DNA of 64,000 bases from Drechslerella dactyloides (lineage: Eukaryota; Ascomycota; Orbiliomycetes; Orbiliales; Orbiliaceae), in contig JAGTWJ010000002.1 in assembly GCA_020064725.1 (NCBI GenBank), positions 248,001-312,000 on the forward strand, given 5' to 3'. The notes beneath the pieces are model-generated. The model did no database searches. It saw only the letters and a program-made list of their open reading frames with translations, and was not told the origin of the DNA. The translations under genes and the position numbers were made by a program. Shown here in pieces: positions 11,068 through 23,848 of this stretch (positions are counted from its first letter, which is position 1; each line of letters starts with the position of its first letter).

Positions 11068-14000
11068 TCACTCCTCAATGATGCCCGTCGCACTACCGTT
11101 CCTCTCCTTCACATTACTCTTGCTGCTTTTCCTACCAATCCCCAGCGTGCTCAACCGCCTCCTCACCGTGCTGTTCATCCGGTCGACGACCCCATCGCCC
11201 TTCGGCTTGCCGCCATCGCTGGTGGCGTACGAGGTAACGGTCGGCTTCTGCGCCCCAGACGAGCTGGTGGTGCTCGGTCGCCGTCCGCTGCCAACCGACC
11301 CGGCGCGCCCCTTCGAGCGGCTCCTACTTCGCTCGTGGCGCACTGCTAAGGGAATCCCCCGTTCTTTCTCTCCGCTCTTCTGCACGGACGTGATGATGGA
11401 CCCGCCGAACGAATTCGTCGATTCGTGATGCTGATGGTGGATGTGATTACCGTTGTGGTGGGTGAGATTATCCTGCGACTTGCGCGTGAAGATCAGGCTC
11501 AGTCGTTCCCGCTTTGGATGTTCTCGACTCTCCGGCGCCGAATGGAGAGACGGCTCCTTCGTCGTGCTGATGGACATCGTTCGGTGGAGCTCGGGTGCCG
11601 AGGGAGCTTGTTGGATCATGGACGAGGTGATGGTCAACGGCGGGGCATCCGACAGGGGCGAGAACAGCGGCTCTCGGTTCGTCGTTGGCGGCGGCGAGAG
11701 CATGCCCATATTGTCAAGTGCCGGAAGTGGCGTCAGTATCTTGAGCTCAGACTCGAAGTTTCGTTCGAAAGCTGCAGCATAACAAATTAGCAAAATACCC
11801 TCTTCAAGATACCTTAACGGACGCGTAAACCCACCTCTCATCAGAGTCTCATGGGTGCCACCACTACCGGTAACCTTGCCATGCAGACTCAGACAACGCT
11901 TCAGCACCCCGACATGATCCAGCACCGCTACTCGCAGCGCCTCGATCTTCTTCGGGTCTTCCCGCCCTTCAATACCCTCGAGGATCTTGCGCTGTTCCAC
12001 CTCCAGCACTCTCTTACACCTGCCCACAGCGCCCTCCATAGCCTTGGCGAGGATGCCTGTGAACTCCTTGATCACCATTTCCCGACCCTGTCCACCCCAC
12101 TCTTCGTTGCCAACGCGGAGCTCGAGCCCTACAACCTCCTTCGTCCGTCGTACAATATCTTCAGCGGAAACCTGCACGATGCCAACCGGTACCGTACTCG
12201 AGCTGACAACCTCGCTGCGTTTCAGAATAGTCGGGAACTGGTCTTCGCAGACGTAAACCAGCTTCTCCATCGCAGACTCAACGTCCCCATTCCATCCATT
12301 CACCGCATCCTCCACTTCCCGCTCTCTGACTTCGGCGAACGTATGCGGTCGGCTCGTTTGCAGGAAATCCTTGACGTGCGACGGCACCCTCGTGCGCAGG
12401 TTGATCGGATGGCCGACATCAATCATCGGCGTCACCTCCCTGATCCCCAGGAATTGTCCTTCGATAGAAGATGGTGCCTCGTCCTCGCCCAGGATGAGGG
12501 CCGTCGGCCACGCGCTCTTCATCCGCTCCTCAAACTCCGTCCGTCCCTCAAAGTTGTTACCCTGCACCACGTACGCCCGCTCTCTCAGCCCGACCGGGAA
12601 TCCCATACCGTGATACTTGACTAAGAAGTGCCGCACGGTATATCTGTCCCCCCGGAGAATATTCTCCTGCAGACGGGCGATCGCGCGGTGCGCCTTAGCG
12701 AGCTTGCCAAAGTCGAAGACGACGTGCTCGTACTGCTTCGCGAGCTCCTGGTACACGTCAATAGCAGAGTCCCAACTCCGTCCCTCCTCGAAGAACCCGA
12801 TCATCTTGAGCGACAGGCCCTCCTTGCGCTCAAACATCGTCTCGTTTCCGAAGCGTACCACATCATTGACAGTGATCGGTGCCAGCAGCGCCTCAGTGTC
12901 CCAAGTGTACAGGTCGCTATGGAACTGTAAACTCAGGCCGGCTTCCACGGGATTCCTAGCCCTGACTTGCGTCTCGACGAGTTGATGCACGTATTTAATG
13001 AACAGTTCCTCCTTCTGCATATCCTTCAGGAACTCCATAAGCCGCAGCGTGTTGATGATGTCGGATGCTTCTCCAAGGGGCGCGGTATGGACAGCAGATA
13101 ACAGATCGAGGAAGACGTTAACGGTTCCTAGTAGCTCTTGTATCGCTTGGAACAGCGGGTCGTCCGGCTCCTTCGACAGCGGCTCAAACAGGAACGACAG
13201 ATCAGCTAAAAACTGCTTCTGCACCAGCGTCTCGGTCACGCGTTTCGTCTTGAACAGTCGATCCAGTGCCTAATCCCCAGATCATTAGTAAGCCGCGAAG
13301 AACGCTCCGCCACTATTAGAAACACTCACGTCGATGACTTCCGCCTGCACAGCCACCAAGTTCTGGCTGAGAGTCCACTCGCTGATGACCATGCTCTGCA
13401 TGACCTCCACCGCCATTTTCCTCAGCCCCTCATGAGCGCCGAGACAAAGCTCCACAATCGGTCCTACCAGCCCAGGCACATACTGCACCTGATACCCACC
13501 AACGCGCTCCAGACCATACTTTGCCCTCTCATCCGGCGTTGTCTCCCAGCCAATGGCCTCCCACGTTCTCCTCAGCAACTCGGCGCCATGCTCTCTCACA
13601 TCGCCGGCAACCTTCCACACCGTCCGCCGCTTCTGCTCCGGGAACGTCTCCAGCGTCAGCGCATCCGAACTCACAAGCTTCAGCAGCGTCTCGAAGAAGC
13701 TCAGCCACAGGTCCATGTTGAACTTCTCAGCATCGTCCGGTTCCGGGAGGAAACTCTCGATGAGCACATTCGATATCGCCTTCAGATGCAGTACGGTCCA
13801 CCGGTGATGGTAAACATGTACGCTCAGCCAACTCTTCGGGAACGCTTCACCGCTCAGAATGCTGTTGTGCACCGCGAGGGTATTGGCCAGGCTGATCGCC
13901 ATCTCGTCTTCCGCCAGATCGAGCAGTCCACTCGGCCGCATCGTGACCGCCGCAAGAACAGCGCTAAGTTCCAGCAGTGCTTCGTCGAACATCGGCCTAC

Positions 14001-17000
14001 CAGGAATCGACCGGCCTGGGAACGGGTAAGATTTCGGAAATAGCAAACTGAACGTTTCCCGTTCCCGCACGCCGCTGCTGCGGATTGCGAGATAGGATTC
14101 TATCAGCTTGGGCACGTAGTCTGCGATCTCCTCGTTCAAATCGTCGATTTGCGTGCTCAGCACCGAGCAGCACAGGCGCACTTGGTCTCGGTACTGCCCG
14201 CTGACATCGTCCGTCGCGCCCCAGCAAGGCTCCAGCCACCGGACCGTGTTGACGGCGATAGCCCGTCGCGCCTCAGGATGGATGAACTGCGTCAGCTTGC
14301 TGAAATTGATGATCAGGACGAGCTTGTACAGAACTAGCTTCCCTTTGACCCCACCGCAGCTGTCCACAAAGTCAATAGCAATGTGGAGAATCTCACTAGG
14401 GGTCAGCATCTCGACAAGTTCAGGCAGCCAGGTATGGAAATGCTGCACCGCAAGCGTCTGGCTACCGATCAGAATCGGCGCCGGGTTATCCATAAGCGCT
14501 TCGAGCATCTTAAAAATGCCTTTGATATCCTTACTGAATAGACCAGAGTTCGTAATGCCAATAGCGGCTTCCTTGGCCTGTTGCTGCGTCCTCGCAATGC
14601 TGATGAACCTGAAGACATGGCGTGCGACTTTGAACGTTGCTCTGAGCCGCTTACTCGACTCCGCGTCAGTCGGGTTCGCAAGCAGGCGCGAGAATCCTCG
14701 AATCAGACAAAGAGTCGCAAATGGGTATTGGAAATGGTTGAACGCATAATCGTCGATGATAGGCTCTAGGTTGAACCGCCTGTCGTAGACTATATTGAGA
14801 AGCGTAACCAGCGCGGCGAACACCAGATCCTCGAAATCGTCCCTCCCAGCCCTCTCTACTAGTAGCCCAAAAAGCGCATCGCACACCTGTCGCAGTAGCT
14901 TTACAATCTCGATCTCAGGAATGTAAATAAACTTGCGCAGCACAGCTATAAGCTCATCCTCAGACTTGTTCTTCTTCCATCCCAGAAGACTCAGCAGCGT
15001 TTCGTCCTGCGAGAACCTGGTGCTGCAAAGATACGAGCTTATCCGGACCATCGAGAAGGCCGCCGCGTTGGCACCGTTATCCCATCGGTAGCTAAGGTAT
15101 CCACCATATTCGCTACCGGGCTGCGACAGCGGCTGAGAAGTAAGTTCATCATACTTGTAGAATATCGGACAATGGTCGCCATCCGTCATAAAGGTCTCGT
15201 TGTTCCACAGCGGCATCCACGCAAGCGCGAACGGAAGACCACCGCCTTCGCTTGGTGACGCCGACAACCGCATGAACAGATGCGATTCCCGTACCAGACT
15301 GTCCGGGATGACGAGCTTGACTGTCTCATTCCACGCCTCGTGAGCATGGGCCAGACAAGAGACCCAGGTGGTAACACAGGGCTTGTTCGATGCAGGCGAG
15401 ATACAGTCGCTGATCACAGCTCCATCCTGCGTCCGCACCTCCATTGTCATCTGCAGGCTTTTAATATTGGGAAACGGGTATGAGCCGGTTTTAGGATGAA
15501 CGAGGACGCCATGGCGGGGTATTATCGGGCCTTTGAGCTGAATGTAGATGTCAGAGCGCGATCGGGTGGGAGCGCCAGAGAATCCTATCTTTGGAGTGAC
15601 AGTGACGTCCTGCAGGATAGTCGGAAGGGATTTGATGAGAATGTCGGCATCGGGGGAAATAAAGGAGCGAAGATTGACGACTATGCGATCCGCTTTTGGT
15701 GACGTTTCGCTAGAACGATATTAGAACAGGCATTAATATCTCCGAAGTCATGCAAATACTTACAATCGATCCGTTCGGCTTTCGATGATGTCCTTCACCA
15801 GCCCATCCCAATCGAGCATCTTCTGATTACTAGCCTGAAAGCCCTTGATCGTTCCAAACTGGTGGTGGTCGTACATATCCTTAGCAGCAGGGACGAAAAT
15901 GCGCATAATATGTTCTGTCGCCACATCCGGCGCCAACAGGAACCTTGTGACATCGAGCACTCCGACACCTAAGCTGACGTTCATGATGATCTTCTTGCCA
16001 TGATGATCGAGTATCAGCGGCGCGCTCTTGTTGGTATCTTGCAGAGAGCCAAGCTGAGGGGATCCGTTCGATGAAGGCTTGGAGCCTGACCCATTGACTT
16101 GAGCCTTCTGATTCGTAAACATCGTACTGAACCTGGTGGGCCGCTGTCCTTGGTCCGCACTCGAGGGTGCTTTGGTCAAGGTGTTGTATCCGTTCTTCAT
16201 CGTGCCATAAGTCCCGTCCCGCGAGACGGCGGGCGAAGCGACGTACATTGTCGAGCAAGAGTAGACTCGAGCGACGAGGTAGACCTCATCGGCGATGTCC
16301 TTCGCAGACATGTCGGCGAAGAGGGTTTGCATCCTGTGCAGTTGAGTAGGGTCGACCGGGACGCCTTGTTGAGTGAGCTCCACGACATAGTTCTCGCTAA
16401 TTCTCTGCTGGCGGGTCGCGAGATAGAACAGAACGACGATGGGATCCGAGGACACGCCGGCGAAAGCTTTCATGTCGAAATAGAGGTGATGGACCGTGGC
16501 GCCTTCATTTTTCTCGACCGGAGGGGCGTCCAGGAGAGCCATCTGGGCCTGCAATGCTGTGACCGCGATCGCCGAGTCCAAACCGGTGAGAATGCCTCCA
16601 GTAGCGGGGTCTCTGACTATGATCTCGCGATTCAACATCTTGTTCCCTTTGACCATGTCCCATACCGTCTTCTCGCGGGTGACCGCTAGCTCCGTCGCTG
16701 TCAGGACGCGATGTGTGAGCTGCCGACGTACTATGTCGAGCTGCCCTATCAGCGCGGACAGGTTGCTTACGGTCGTATAGTCTCGTGATAGCAAGAGTTC
16801 GTGGAAGCTCGACGAGTGCCACTCGCGGAGACATGATGCGATCTCGTCCACCAATGGTTCGCCAGCCATTGTCGCGGTCTCGTCGCCAATCTTGAGCATA
16901 GGCACAGGAGCTGGGAGCTTGCTCCGCCTCCTTGGAGGCTTTAGCCTGACAATAGTCGTCTCTTTATGCGCGCCTTTCCTTTTATGCCGGCGAGGTTTCA

Positions 17001-17637
17001 ATCCATTGACCTTGCTAGCAGAGCGGTGGTGTGTAGGCGGGTGAAGTCCAAAGTCCCTGACTGAGTAGGAAGCTTCGGTCTCGGTATCGCCGTCGACGTC
17101 GTCGTTGAATTGTCGCAGGTCCGGCTCCGTCTGGCCGTCCATAGGTGTTGAGAACTCGCTCATCGACTTGGCGTCGTCTCCGGATCCAAGGTGCGCATTA
17201 ACATGTATGTGATTCTTGACGCCTTCCAGATGTATCGCGATCTCCTCCGCGGAATCCTCTTCGTCGGCGGTGTCGGTGACATCGTCAAGCTCTTCGATAT
17301 CGTCGTCCTCGTCGTCCAGGTCGTCGTATTCGTCGTCGCTTTCGCCCGCAGCTTGAGGTATCGCTTCGCCAACAAACTCGAGGATTTTGACGCAGGAGCT
17401 CGGAAAGACGCCGGAGAATACTCTAGCCTCCAGAGTCTGCCCTTTCCTGCTGGTCAAGCCTGACAGCAGGCTGGGGGCAGCCACAAGGTAGCCCCGAAAC
17501 CACTCGCCATTATTGCAAGATTCGAAAATGTAGACTTCGTCGCCGACTTGGAGGTAGAGGTCGTGGGACTTGTCAATGGCTTCATACGGATGTGTGACCT
17601 GTGCGAAGGCTATCTTTGGGAGCGGGGTCCAAGGCAT
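11068..17637 (-). CDS. DOCK-family Rho/Rac guanine nucleotide exchange factor (Dck1-like)
   Basis: One gene of four exons: complement(11068-11771, 11835-13269, 13330-15709, 15764-17637), about 2130 aa. Introns are 54, 60 and 63 nt with donors GTAAGT, GTGAGT and GTGGGT; the last lies in frame without a stop. Residues 10-88 form an SH3 domain (HPYEAI, LYLQVGDEVYI, GEWFRGY), followed by an acidic linker of about 100 residues. A DHR-1/C2 region begins near residue 678 (SDIYIQL) and would bind phosphoinositides. The DHR-2/DOCKER catalytic region lies at about 1450-1900 (NPVEAGLSLQFHSDLY, FLGIREVTP). The C-terminus is basic and Ser-rich. DOCK proteins activate Rac/Rho-type GTPases, usually with an ELMO partner; in budding yeast Dck1 with Lmo1 acts on Rho5. 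A role in polarity, stress and mitophagy signalling is inferred from that family. The 5' intergenic region is unusually long. Confidence 0.93.
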
Positions 17638-18022
17638 GGCGGTTTATCGGACCCGGGCGAGGTCGAGATTTGTGTCGTCGAGGAGGGAGAAAAGAGGGAT
17701 GGACTAATACTGTCCACAGCTAGCTAGCGATACCAAGCACGCAAAGAACAGTCGCGAAAACCCGTCCCACGTTAAAACAGGAGGCGAAAAAGAAAAGAAG
17801 GTGAACCCCAAAGGATATATTCTACAGAAAGTCCAAACAGCAACGAACGAGCATGCCGTCGGGGTGAGCGCGACGGACGGGTCGTCGACGGTTATATGGA
17901 AAAAGGAGACGGCCGGGGATAAAAGGGTCGAGTTGCGAGCATGTATCGGTGGGAGAGATTGATGGTGGAGTCGTTCGTTTTACGCCGAGACTGGGAGCAG
18001 GTAGACGATAACACGAACGGTC

Positions 18023-18045
18023 GAACTGGAACTGGAACTGGAACT
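18023..18045. repeat. GGAACT hexanucleotide repeat
   Basis: Nearly four tandem copies of the hexamer GGAACT, in non-coding sequence upstream of the DOCK gene. Confidence 0.75.
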
Positions 18046-19007
18046 TGCAACGGGGCCGGACCGAGCTGGCGGTGGATTGGTCCGGATGCTGGTTCGAACT
18101 GGAACTGGATTGCTTTGGAGAGCGAGCGAGAGCTGCTACTGCTGCAGGCTGCAGGGTGTTAATGCTTAGTGGGCGGGCTCCTTTAGGAGCTGGACATCCC
18201 TATCCCCGTCAGTTAGCCCTTGGGTGCATGGAAGAGGTGCGACTCCAACGTATTATTCACAGGATGCCAACCATGCATGCCTGTCGACGGTATGCCACCT
18301 CGAAAACGGACGGGAGCAGAAGAAAATAAAAATAAAACGACCCGCCCCGAAGCAGAAGAAGTAAAAGGAAAGAGAGCAGGCAAACGTGGGTGCGGCAATG
18401 CAATGCACGTCTGCACCGGCTCCTCGATCCTGGGGCTGTGACGCCAGGAGGACCGTTGAGTTTCTCGGGACGGGTAGCTGGCACGCGGATGCAGAAGGGC
18501 GTCTACGGATTAGGTGATACGCACCCGAACACAGGTCGCGGGTTCGCGAGCAGACGGAGCCCGATCGAGACGTCGACGTCGACCGATATTGGATTCTGGA
18601 GAGTCGCCCGATGGAGGGAGTCGGAGTCGGAGGGCCGGTTCAGGACGACAGCCGAGTTGGGATGCCGATGGTTAATGCGAATTCCAAGGGCAGCGGGCGC
18701 GCGATGGAGCGGGGGGCAGAAGGTTGGCTGGATGGAGGAGGCCCGCGATAGGACAGGCGTCCAATCAAAGTGTCAGCGTGCGTCGGATGATGCGATGTGA
18801 TGTAGATGGATGCCGGCCTCGAGGTAGCGTGCATGCAATGCTCTGCGAGTATGTACAATTTGCAGGTGGATGCTGTTGGAGAGGAGACGGTTGGCTGGCT
18901 GGCGGCCAATTTGCATTTGGCCCGAGCGGGAAGACAGACGTCGAGCGCTCCATCCAGCGGCAATCTCACCGCGCTGCTTCATTACCCACAACCACTCCGC
19001 CCAAAAC

Positions 19008-19030
19008 CTCTCTCTCTCTCTCGCTCTCGC
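19008..19030. repeat. CT-rich microsatellite
   Basis: A run of CT dinucleotides passing into CGCTCTCGC, in non-coding sequence. Confidence 0.75.
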
Positions 19031-19453
19031 CGGCAGCTACGCTAGTCGCGTTACCGGGCTCTGGCTCCTCGGTCGAATCAGCATACCAGCCTCAGCGTGC
19101 GATTGCTGGATCGCGCGAACGGAGATTTTCAGGTTTGCAATTGATGCTCCTCCCCACGCTAACTAACCATCGTTCAATATTACTACTAGGTACCGGCCAT
19201 CTGCGCCAACGTGTCTGCCTGCTCGCACTGTGAACGCGCATCCATGTGCCGTCGACAATGGGCGAACGATTCAGGCCTCGCGAAGGGGGGAACGTGACCC
19301 GAGACCGCAGTCGCACACACGAGTCGTATGGATGTCTCGCTGCCTGTCCGTCTGTCTGTCCGTCCGCGATACCGTTGAAGCGACGCCCGCCTGCATGGGT
19401 AATACGACGCATTGCCCAGTTATATACCCGGTACGTTTGGCATGCATGAGGAT

Positions 19454-19472
19454 CGCTCGCTCGCTCGCTCGC
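19454..19472. repeat. CGCT tetranucleotide repeat
   Basis: Four to five tandem copies of CGCT or its phase shift GCTC, in non-coding sequence. Confidence 0.7.
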
Positions 19473-20796
19473 CCGTTCCATCCCTTCAGAGCTAATGTAC
19501 AAAGTAGTCTAAGTGAGCCCTGGGCTGACTCTCGCCGGAATGCAGTCCCCATGCTCTTATAGATTCGTACTAAAGAACACGCAATCGATTAAGCAGATAT
19601 TATCCATATTGCGGCCAGCATATCGCCAGTTGAGCGAGCGAGGTCAAATTATGTAACATTCCGCCCGCCGCGAGACTCGAGACCTCGACCTCAGTGGGCT
19701 ATATTACCCAGCCGACGGAACCGGTTGGGTCTCCAGCTTATCGCGCAGGCGAAAGATTTAACGTTAACATGGTCATCGTATCGTTGAATCCAACGGGGGG
19801 GCTCTATGCATGCGAGGAGCCTTGGTTAATATCGCATCGCATACCAAACTCTTTCGACCCAAGTCTCGGGGACCCTTTCCCTCCGATGGAATGGACGTGA
19901 CCACAAAATCTCGAAAAAGAAGCAACTTCAGGGGCAGAACCTTGTTTCCTAAAAGGAAAGACTCGTTGCGCGCCCACGCGGAAGCGCAAAAAATTCTTTT
20001 TCCCTTTGAAACCTCTCACAAACGTGCGCGCTGGCGCTACGCTGCGTTTTGGAGTTTAATCTGGCTTAGTGACACTTATTGCCTGCTGCCGGCGGCGCAT
20101 CAGCGACAGCTTTTCTGTTCACGGCGCCGTGTGCACGGTGCGTGTATAATGTCTGCATGCAGCTTTCCAGACGGTGGTCTGGATGGGCCCGATCAATCGA
20201 ATCGGTCGCCGGAGAAATTAACCAAGACCGCGACTTCGTTTTCAACGGGATCGAGCGAGCGAATCGCGGCAGGGCAGAGGACGTCTGTGGAGGCCCGTGT
20301 GTTCCACCATGCATGCGCCTCCAAACAATCCGGACGCCGACATAAGGGGGAAATCGAAGGAAGGAAGCTGAAGGGAGGCTCACTAGTCCGTGCGCAGGAG
20401 ACCTGCAAGTGAACATATCGTGGAAGCCAGGGCCATGTCAAATCTCCAACATGCAACAGCATTGCATCGACGTGCCTGCAATAAAAGCTCATCGCTATTG
20501 TTCTCGCTCGCAGGCTTGCCATCAACAGCCGTTTGTATCACCGACGTCAAAGCCCTCCATTGCTTAGTCAGCGTGTCCTCAACCTCACCCGCAACACAAG
20601 TTCATCTTCCACCGTGCACCTAGACTCTCGTATACCGCGCCAATTGGCACCAATCACGATCCATTTCGAAGCTAAAGCTAAAGCTACTCTAGGGATCAAG
20701 AATCTATCGCCACCAATCTGCCCATCTGTACGAGTACAATCATGAATCCGCAATCTTCGTAAAAGTAACACCGAGCCAACAATCTGCCATCCCACC

Positions 20797-21174
20797 TCAT
20801 TTGTTCGGGGTTGTGGGCGCCGGTGTCGATGTCGTCTCGATCTTCTTCTTCGGGAGCTTGATCTTGAACAGCTGACAACAGGACTTGATCCGCCGCCTGT
20901 TTGTCCTGCACTTCAAACGACGCTCCGCTCTCTCCATGCTGTCCTTCATCTCGTTCATTCCTACAGGGGGGTCCACGGGCAGCTCGCGGAGAGAAGCCAC
21001 CCCGGATACGGGATCCATAACAGGTGCAGTCTCGCCCATATACCTGTTACTTTGCCCGCCGGTTGCCATGTCGTCGTTAGCAGTGTCGGACGGATCCGAA
21101 TCGGACTCGAACGAGACTTTCTTCTGTGACTTCAAGCTGTCTTTCTTGGCCTTGAGGCTAGACCTCTTGTTCAT
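20797..21174 (-). CDS. Small basic hypothetical protein
   Basis: Not recognised. From the ATG at 21174 the frame codes for 125 aa, very rich in Lys, Ser and Arg (starting MNKRSSLKAKKDSLK) with a short CRTNRRRIKSCC segment and a Lys-rich, Thr/Pro tail. The frame stays open upstream to an ATG at 21351, which would give 184 aa, but that extension looks like non-coding sequence. The basic, hydrophilic composition suggests a nuclear or nucleic-acid-binding protein, but no domain is seen. It may also be a chance frame. Confidence 0.35.
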   Translation of the reverse strand: MNKRSSLKAKKDSLKSQKKVSFESDSDPSDTANDDMATGGQSNRYMGETAPVMDPVSGVASLRELPVDPPVGMNEMKDSMERAERRLKCRTNRRRIKSCCQLFKIKLPKKKIETTSTPAPTTPNK

Positions 21175-21875
21175 CAATTCGCCGGTTGGGAGGTAGCTTT
21201 TGCGACGTTGGGTTGTAGTAGAGTAGCCGTACACTTGCAATCGGTAGTAATGAGCTGTCGGTGGAGGGAGGAACTTTGATCGAAAAGTATGACTGGGCAG
21301 ACTTTGAAAGTATGAGCACGGAGGCAATATTCGTCCTGTGCTGCATACCATGGGTACGATGCTATACGCACCTCGTGCAAGTGACAGCGTAGGATGTAAT
21401 TCTCAAATATCCGTCCAGACAAAAGCGAGCGAGGGCGATATGATATCAATGATGAGTAACGACTATCTAAAGTAACGAGCGTATGTTGTAGTTTGAGGCG
21501 CCGCGTGAAGCAGCGATATATTTCGGTGGTATTTGCACTGTAGGTAGCTGAGGAACTGCGATTATACGACAGCCGGTCTAATTTGTCCCACATGCTATAT
21601 ATATGGGCAGTTGATATGTTTACTGCTTGGTTTACACCGGATAAGGTTCTAGCAGTGCTTGATGCACGCATCTTGACACTGAATATCACGATTATCTGCT
21701 GACTAATATTCTGAATATACGATACGACCAGTTGATTGACAAAGAGGGGGAAAATTTGATATTCCGTACGTGCAGGCAGACCAGACCAGCAGATCCAGAG
21801 CGCCCACTAGCTATAGCGTACGAGCACCCAAGAAAAATACTAATACCCACCACCGGCACCACAAATTACCAGCTC
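21175..21875. other. Intergenic, no gene seen
   Basis: AT-rich in its middle. Frames here are of random composition; one of 171 codons on the minus strand at 21174-21689 has no recognisable motif. Confidence 0.4.
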
Positions 21876-23685
21876 TCACTCCTCAACCCCACCCCCTTCA
21901 TCATCTTCATCATTTTCATCTGCCATATCCTCCACCTCCTCATCTCCTTGCACCTCACCCCCCTCTGTCTCCACCACTGCATTTGGTCTATACGGCTCCG
22001 GCGGCGGGAATTGCCTGGCTCGCTTCGCTCCTCTAGGCGTCGGACTGCGAAAGCTCGCAGCCGTAAGCTTTCTCTTAAATGAGCCTCCGCTCCTCACCAA
22101 GCCCAAGGAAAGGCCGCCCGGATGTCCTGCCAGGATGTCGGTGCCAAGGTGGCCACCAGGGTACATCGGCCATTCGTCCTCGCCGATGACATTCTCGTCT
22201 CCATTGTGACTTGAGCCCGGGGACAGCTCTCGCTGCTCATGACGGGACTCAAGAGCTTCCTGCGGCCATTCGTTGGCAGCTCTTGCATGGCGTGCTTTGT
22301 ATTCTTGCTGCTTCGTAGGAGTTGCTGGCGAGCGGCATTCTGTATCCGCGTATATGGAGAGCGTGTGAGGGCTACTGGAGGGCGGAGCCGGGATCTGCGG
22401 GGTGACCAGTCCAAATTGAGCCAGCTGCACCGCCGTCTTTGTTGCAGGTGTCTCTGGGACCCCCAGACGATGGGCCTGCCCTCTGATCCCGTCGCCATTG
22501 CTAGGTGCAGTGGCCGTCGTGTCATTGATGTTCTGTGAGAATGTTTGTTGCGCGACGCTCCAGTCCAGCCGATTGAGGGTCTGACGGACGTCTGGACGGG
22601 GTGGCTCTGTGGCCGACCCTCGTGCCCTGGTTGCAGCTGGTGTCGTCCGTTCGACGGTATTGATGATATCGAAACGCACCCATGAGCCTGGTTGGCTGCC
22701 CGTCGTCTCGATCAGTTGCTGGAACCTCTGCAAGAGGTCCCGAGCGTGACTGTATGCTGGCTGGCTCTCCAAGAATCGTCTGAATCGCCCAACCTCCTGG
22801 GCTGTAACGAGCTCCTAGAATTGAAGTGTCAGCTACAGTCCGATATATATCCAAAGCCGCGTAAAGGTTGTCTCGCAACTATTCACGTAATGGTGGACTC
22901 ACAATGATAGCACGTCCGTCTGCACTAGACGGCTTTAGATTGTGATGTCGCAAGAGTGCCAGCAGGTCTCTCGCCTTCGCCGTCGAGACGGCTCCGGCGT
23001 TGCCCACTGTCCCCTGGGCCTCATTCTCCCAATACATGCGGGTCCATTCGCCGATGGCCTCTTGTTGAATTGCACTAAGTTGTGCAAATGTAGTCGATTG
23101 CATCCCAAAAACTGCATCTCCCAGCATGTGTGCTTCGCCCACGGCGTGCATGTCTCCTACAACCAGTGTCTCTGGTATTTCGATTTGCAGCAAGCGTCGG
23201 TCGACAGCTGCTGCCTCCAGCCTAACCCGCAGAGCATAACGCCCTGCACGGGAGGCGGAAGCTGCTGCTGCGACACGAACGCTTCTGCGTCTACCTGTTG
23301 CCATATCGCTGCCCACGTCCTCTCGAACGGCTAGGACAAGTCTAGCCAGTTCGATATCATCGGGGACTACGCCCCGGATGACGTTCCCTGCCGGGATGTA
23401 CTGTGATGCTGGGGTCATGACCCTCAGTACGAATGCGTTCGATGATTGTTGGAACTCCAGTCTGACAGTCGCCGCCGCCGCCGGCAACCCGAGGTCTTCG
23501 ACAGAGCCAAGGGATTCCTAATCCCCACGGCTGCGGTCGAAAACGCCCAGACTGCCAACGACGACGGCTTCTGCAGCTTCGAACGGGCGGACGACGCTGT
23601 CATCGGCTGTGGTAATGACCGTTGGAGTCCTAGGCGGCTGGGAGGGATGACCAGCTGACGGGATCTTCCCTGGCTTGGGTCGCAT
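21876..23685 (-). CDS. Unrecognised two-exon protein with one in-frame stop near the 5' end
   Basis: Exon 2 is 21876-22814 and exon 1 is 22903-23685, joined by a clear 88-nt intron (donor GTGAGT, branch GCTGAC, acceptor TCTAG, phase 0). From the ATG at 23685 (MRPKPGKIP) the frame is open except for one TAG at 23518-23520 (codon 56), after which it is coherent again to the end, about 572 aa in all. The first 260 residues are Ala/Val/Arg-rich with a compact domain-like pattern (IPAGNVIRGVVPDD, RYALRVRLEA, GEWTRMYWENEA). The rest is disordered, with a basic SFKRKL and RGAKRAR stretch and a very acidic Asp/Glu tail, which suggests a nuclear protein. No family is recognised. The TAG is preceded by GGGGAT and could be an acceptor site (GATTAG), but no good donor is visible nearby. 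It could be a missed intron, a real nonsense mutation, or a start further downstream. Confidence 0.55.
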
Positions 23686-23822
23686 AGTGGCGGAGGTGTG
23701 ATCTATACGACGTTCAAGTCATCAGCGTATGTCACTAGAGCTTGAGGAGATTGCTGAAGATGATGCAACGGTAATGCCAGAGCTTACGGTTTGGTATAGC
23801 AGCTGCTGTGAAATTATCGCGG

Positions 23823-23848
23823 TGGTCAATGCTGTGGTCAATGCTGTG
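23823..23848. repeat. Tandem 12-nt duplication
   Basis: The unit TGGTCAATGCTG is present twice head to tail and followed by a partial third copy, in the 5' region of the minus-strand gene. Confidence 0.7.

Larger units (their letters stand above)
17638..20796. other. Gene-free 3.1-kb region upstream of the DOCK gene
   Basis: GC-rich near the DOCK start, with many overlapping short frames and none supported. It contains simple repeats at 18023-18045, 19008-19030 and 19454-19472. It probably carries the long promoter and 5' leader of the DOCK gene. Confidence 0.45.

Noticed and set aside
11851..12624. 257-codon plus-strand frame
   Set aside because: It is antisense to the DHR-2 coding sequence of the DOCK gene and is a shadow of that GC-rich coding region.
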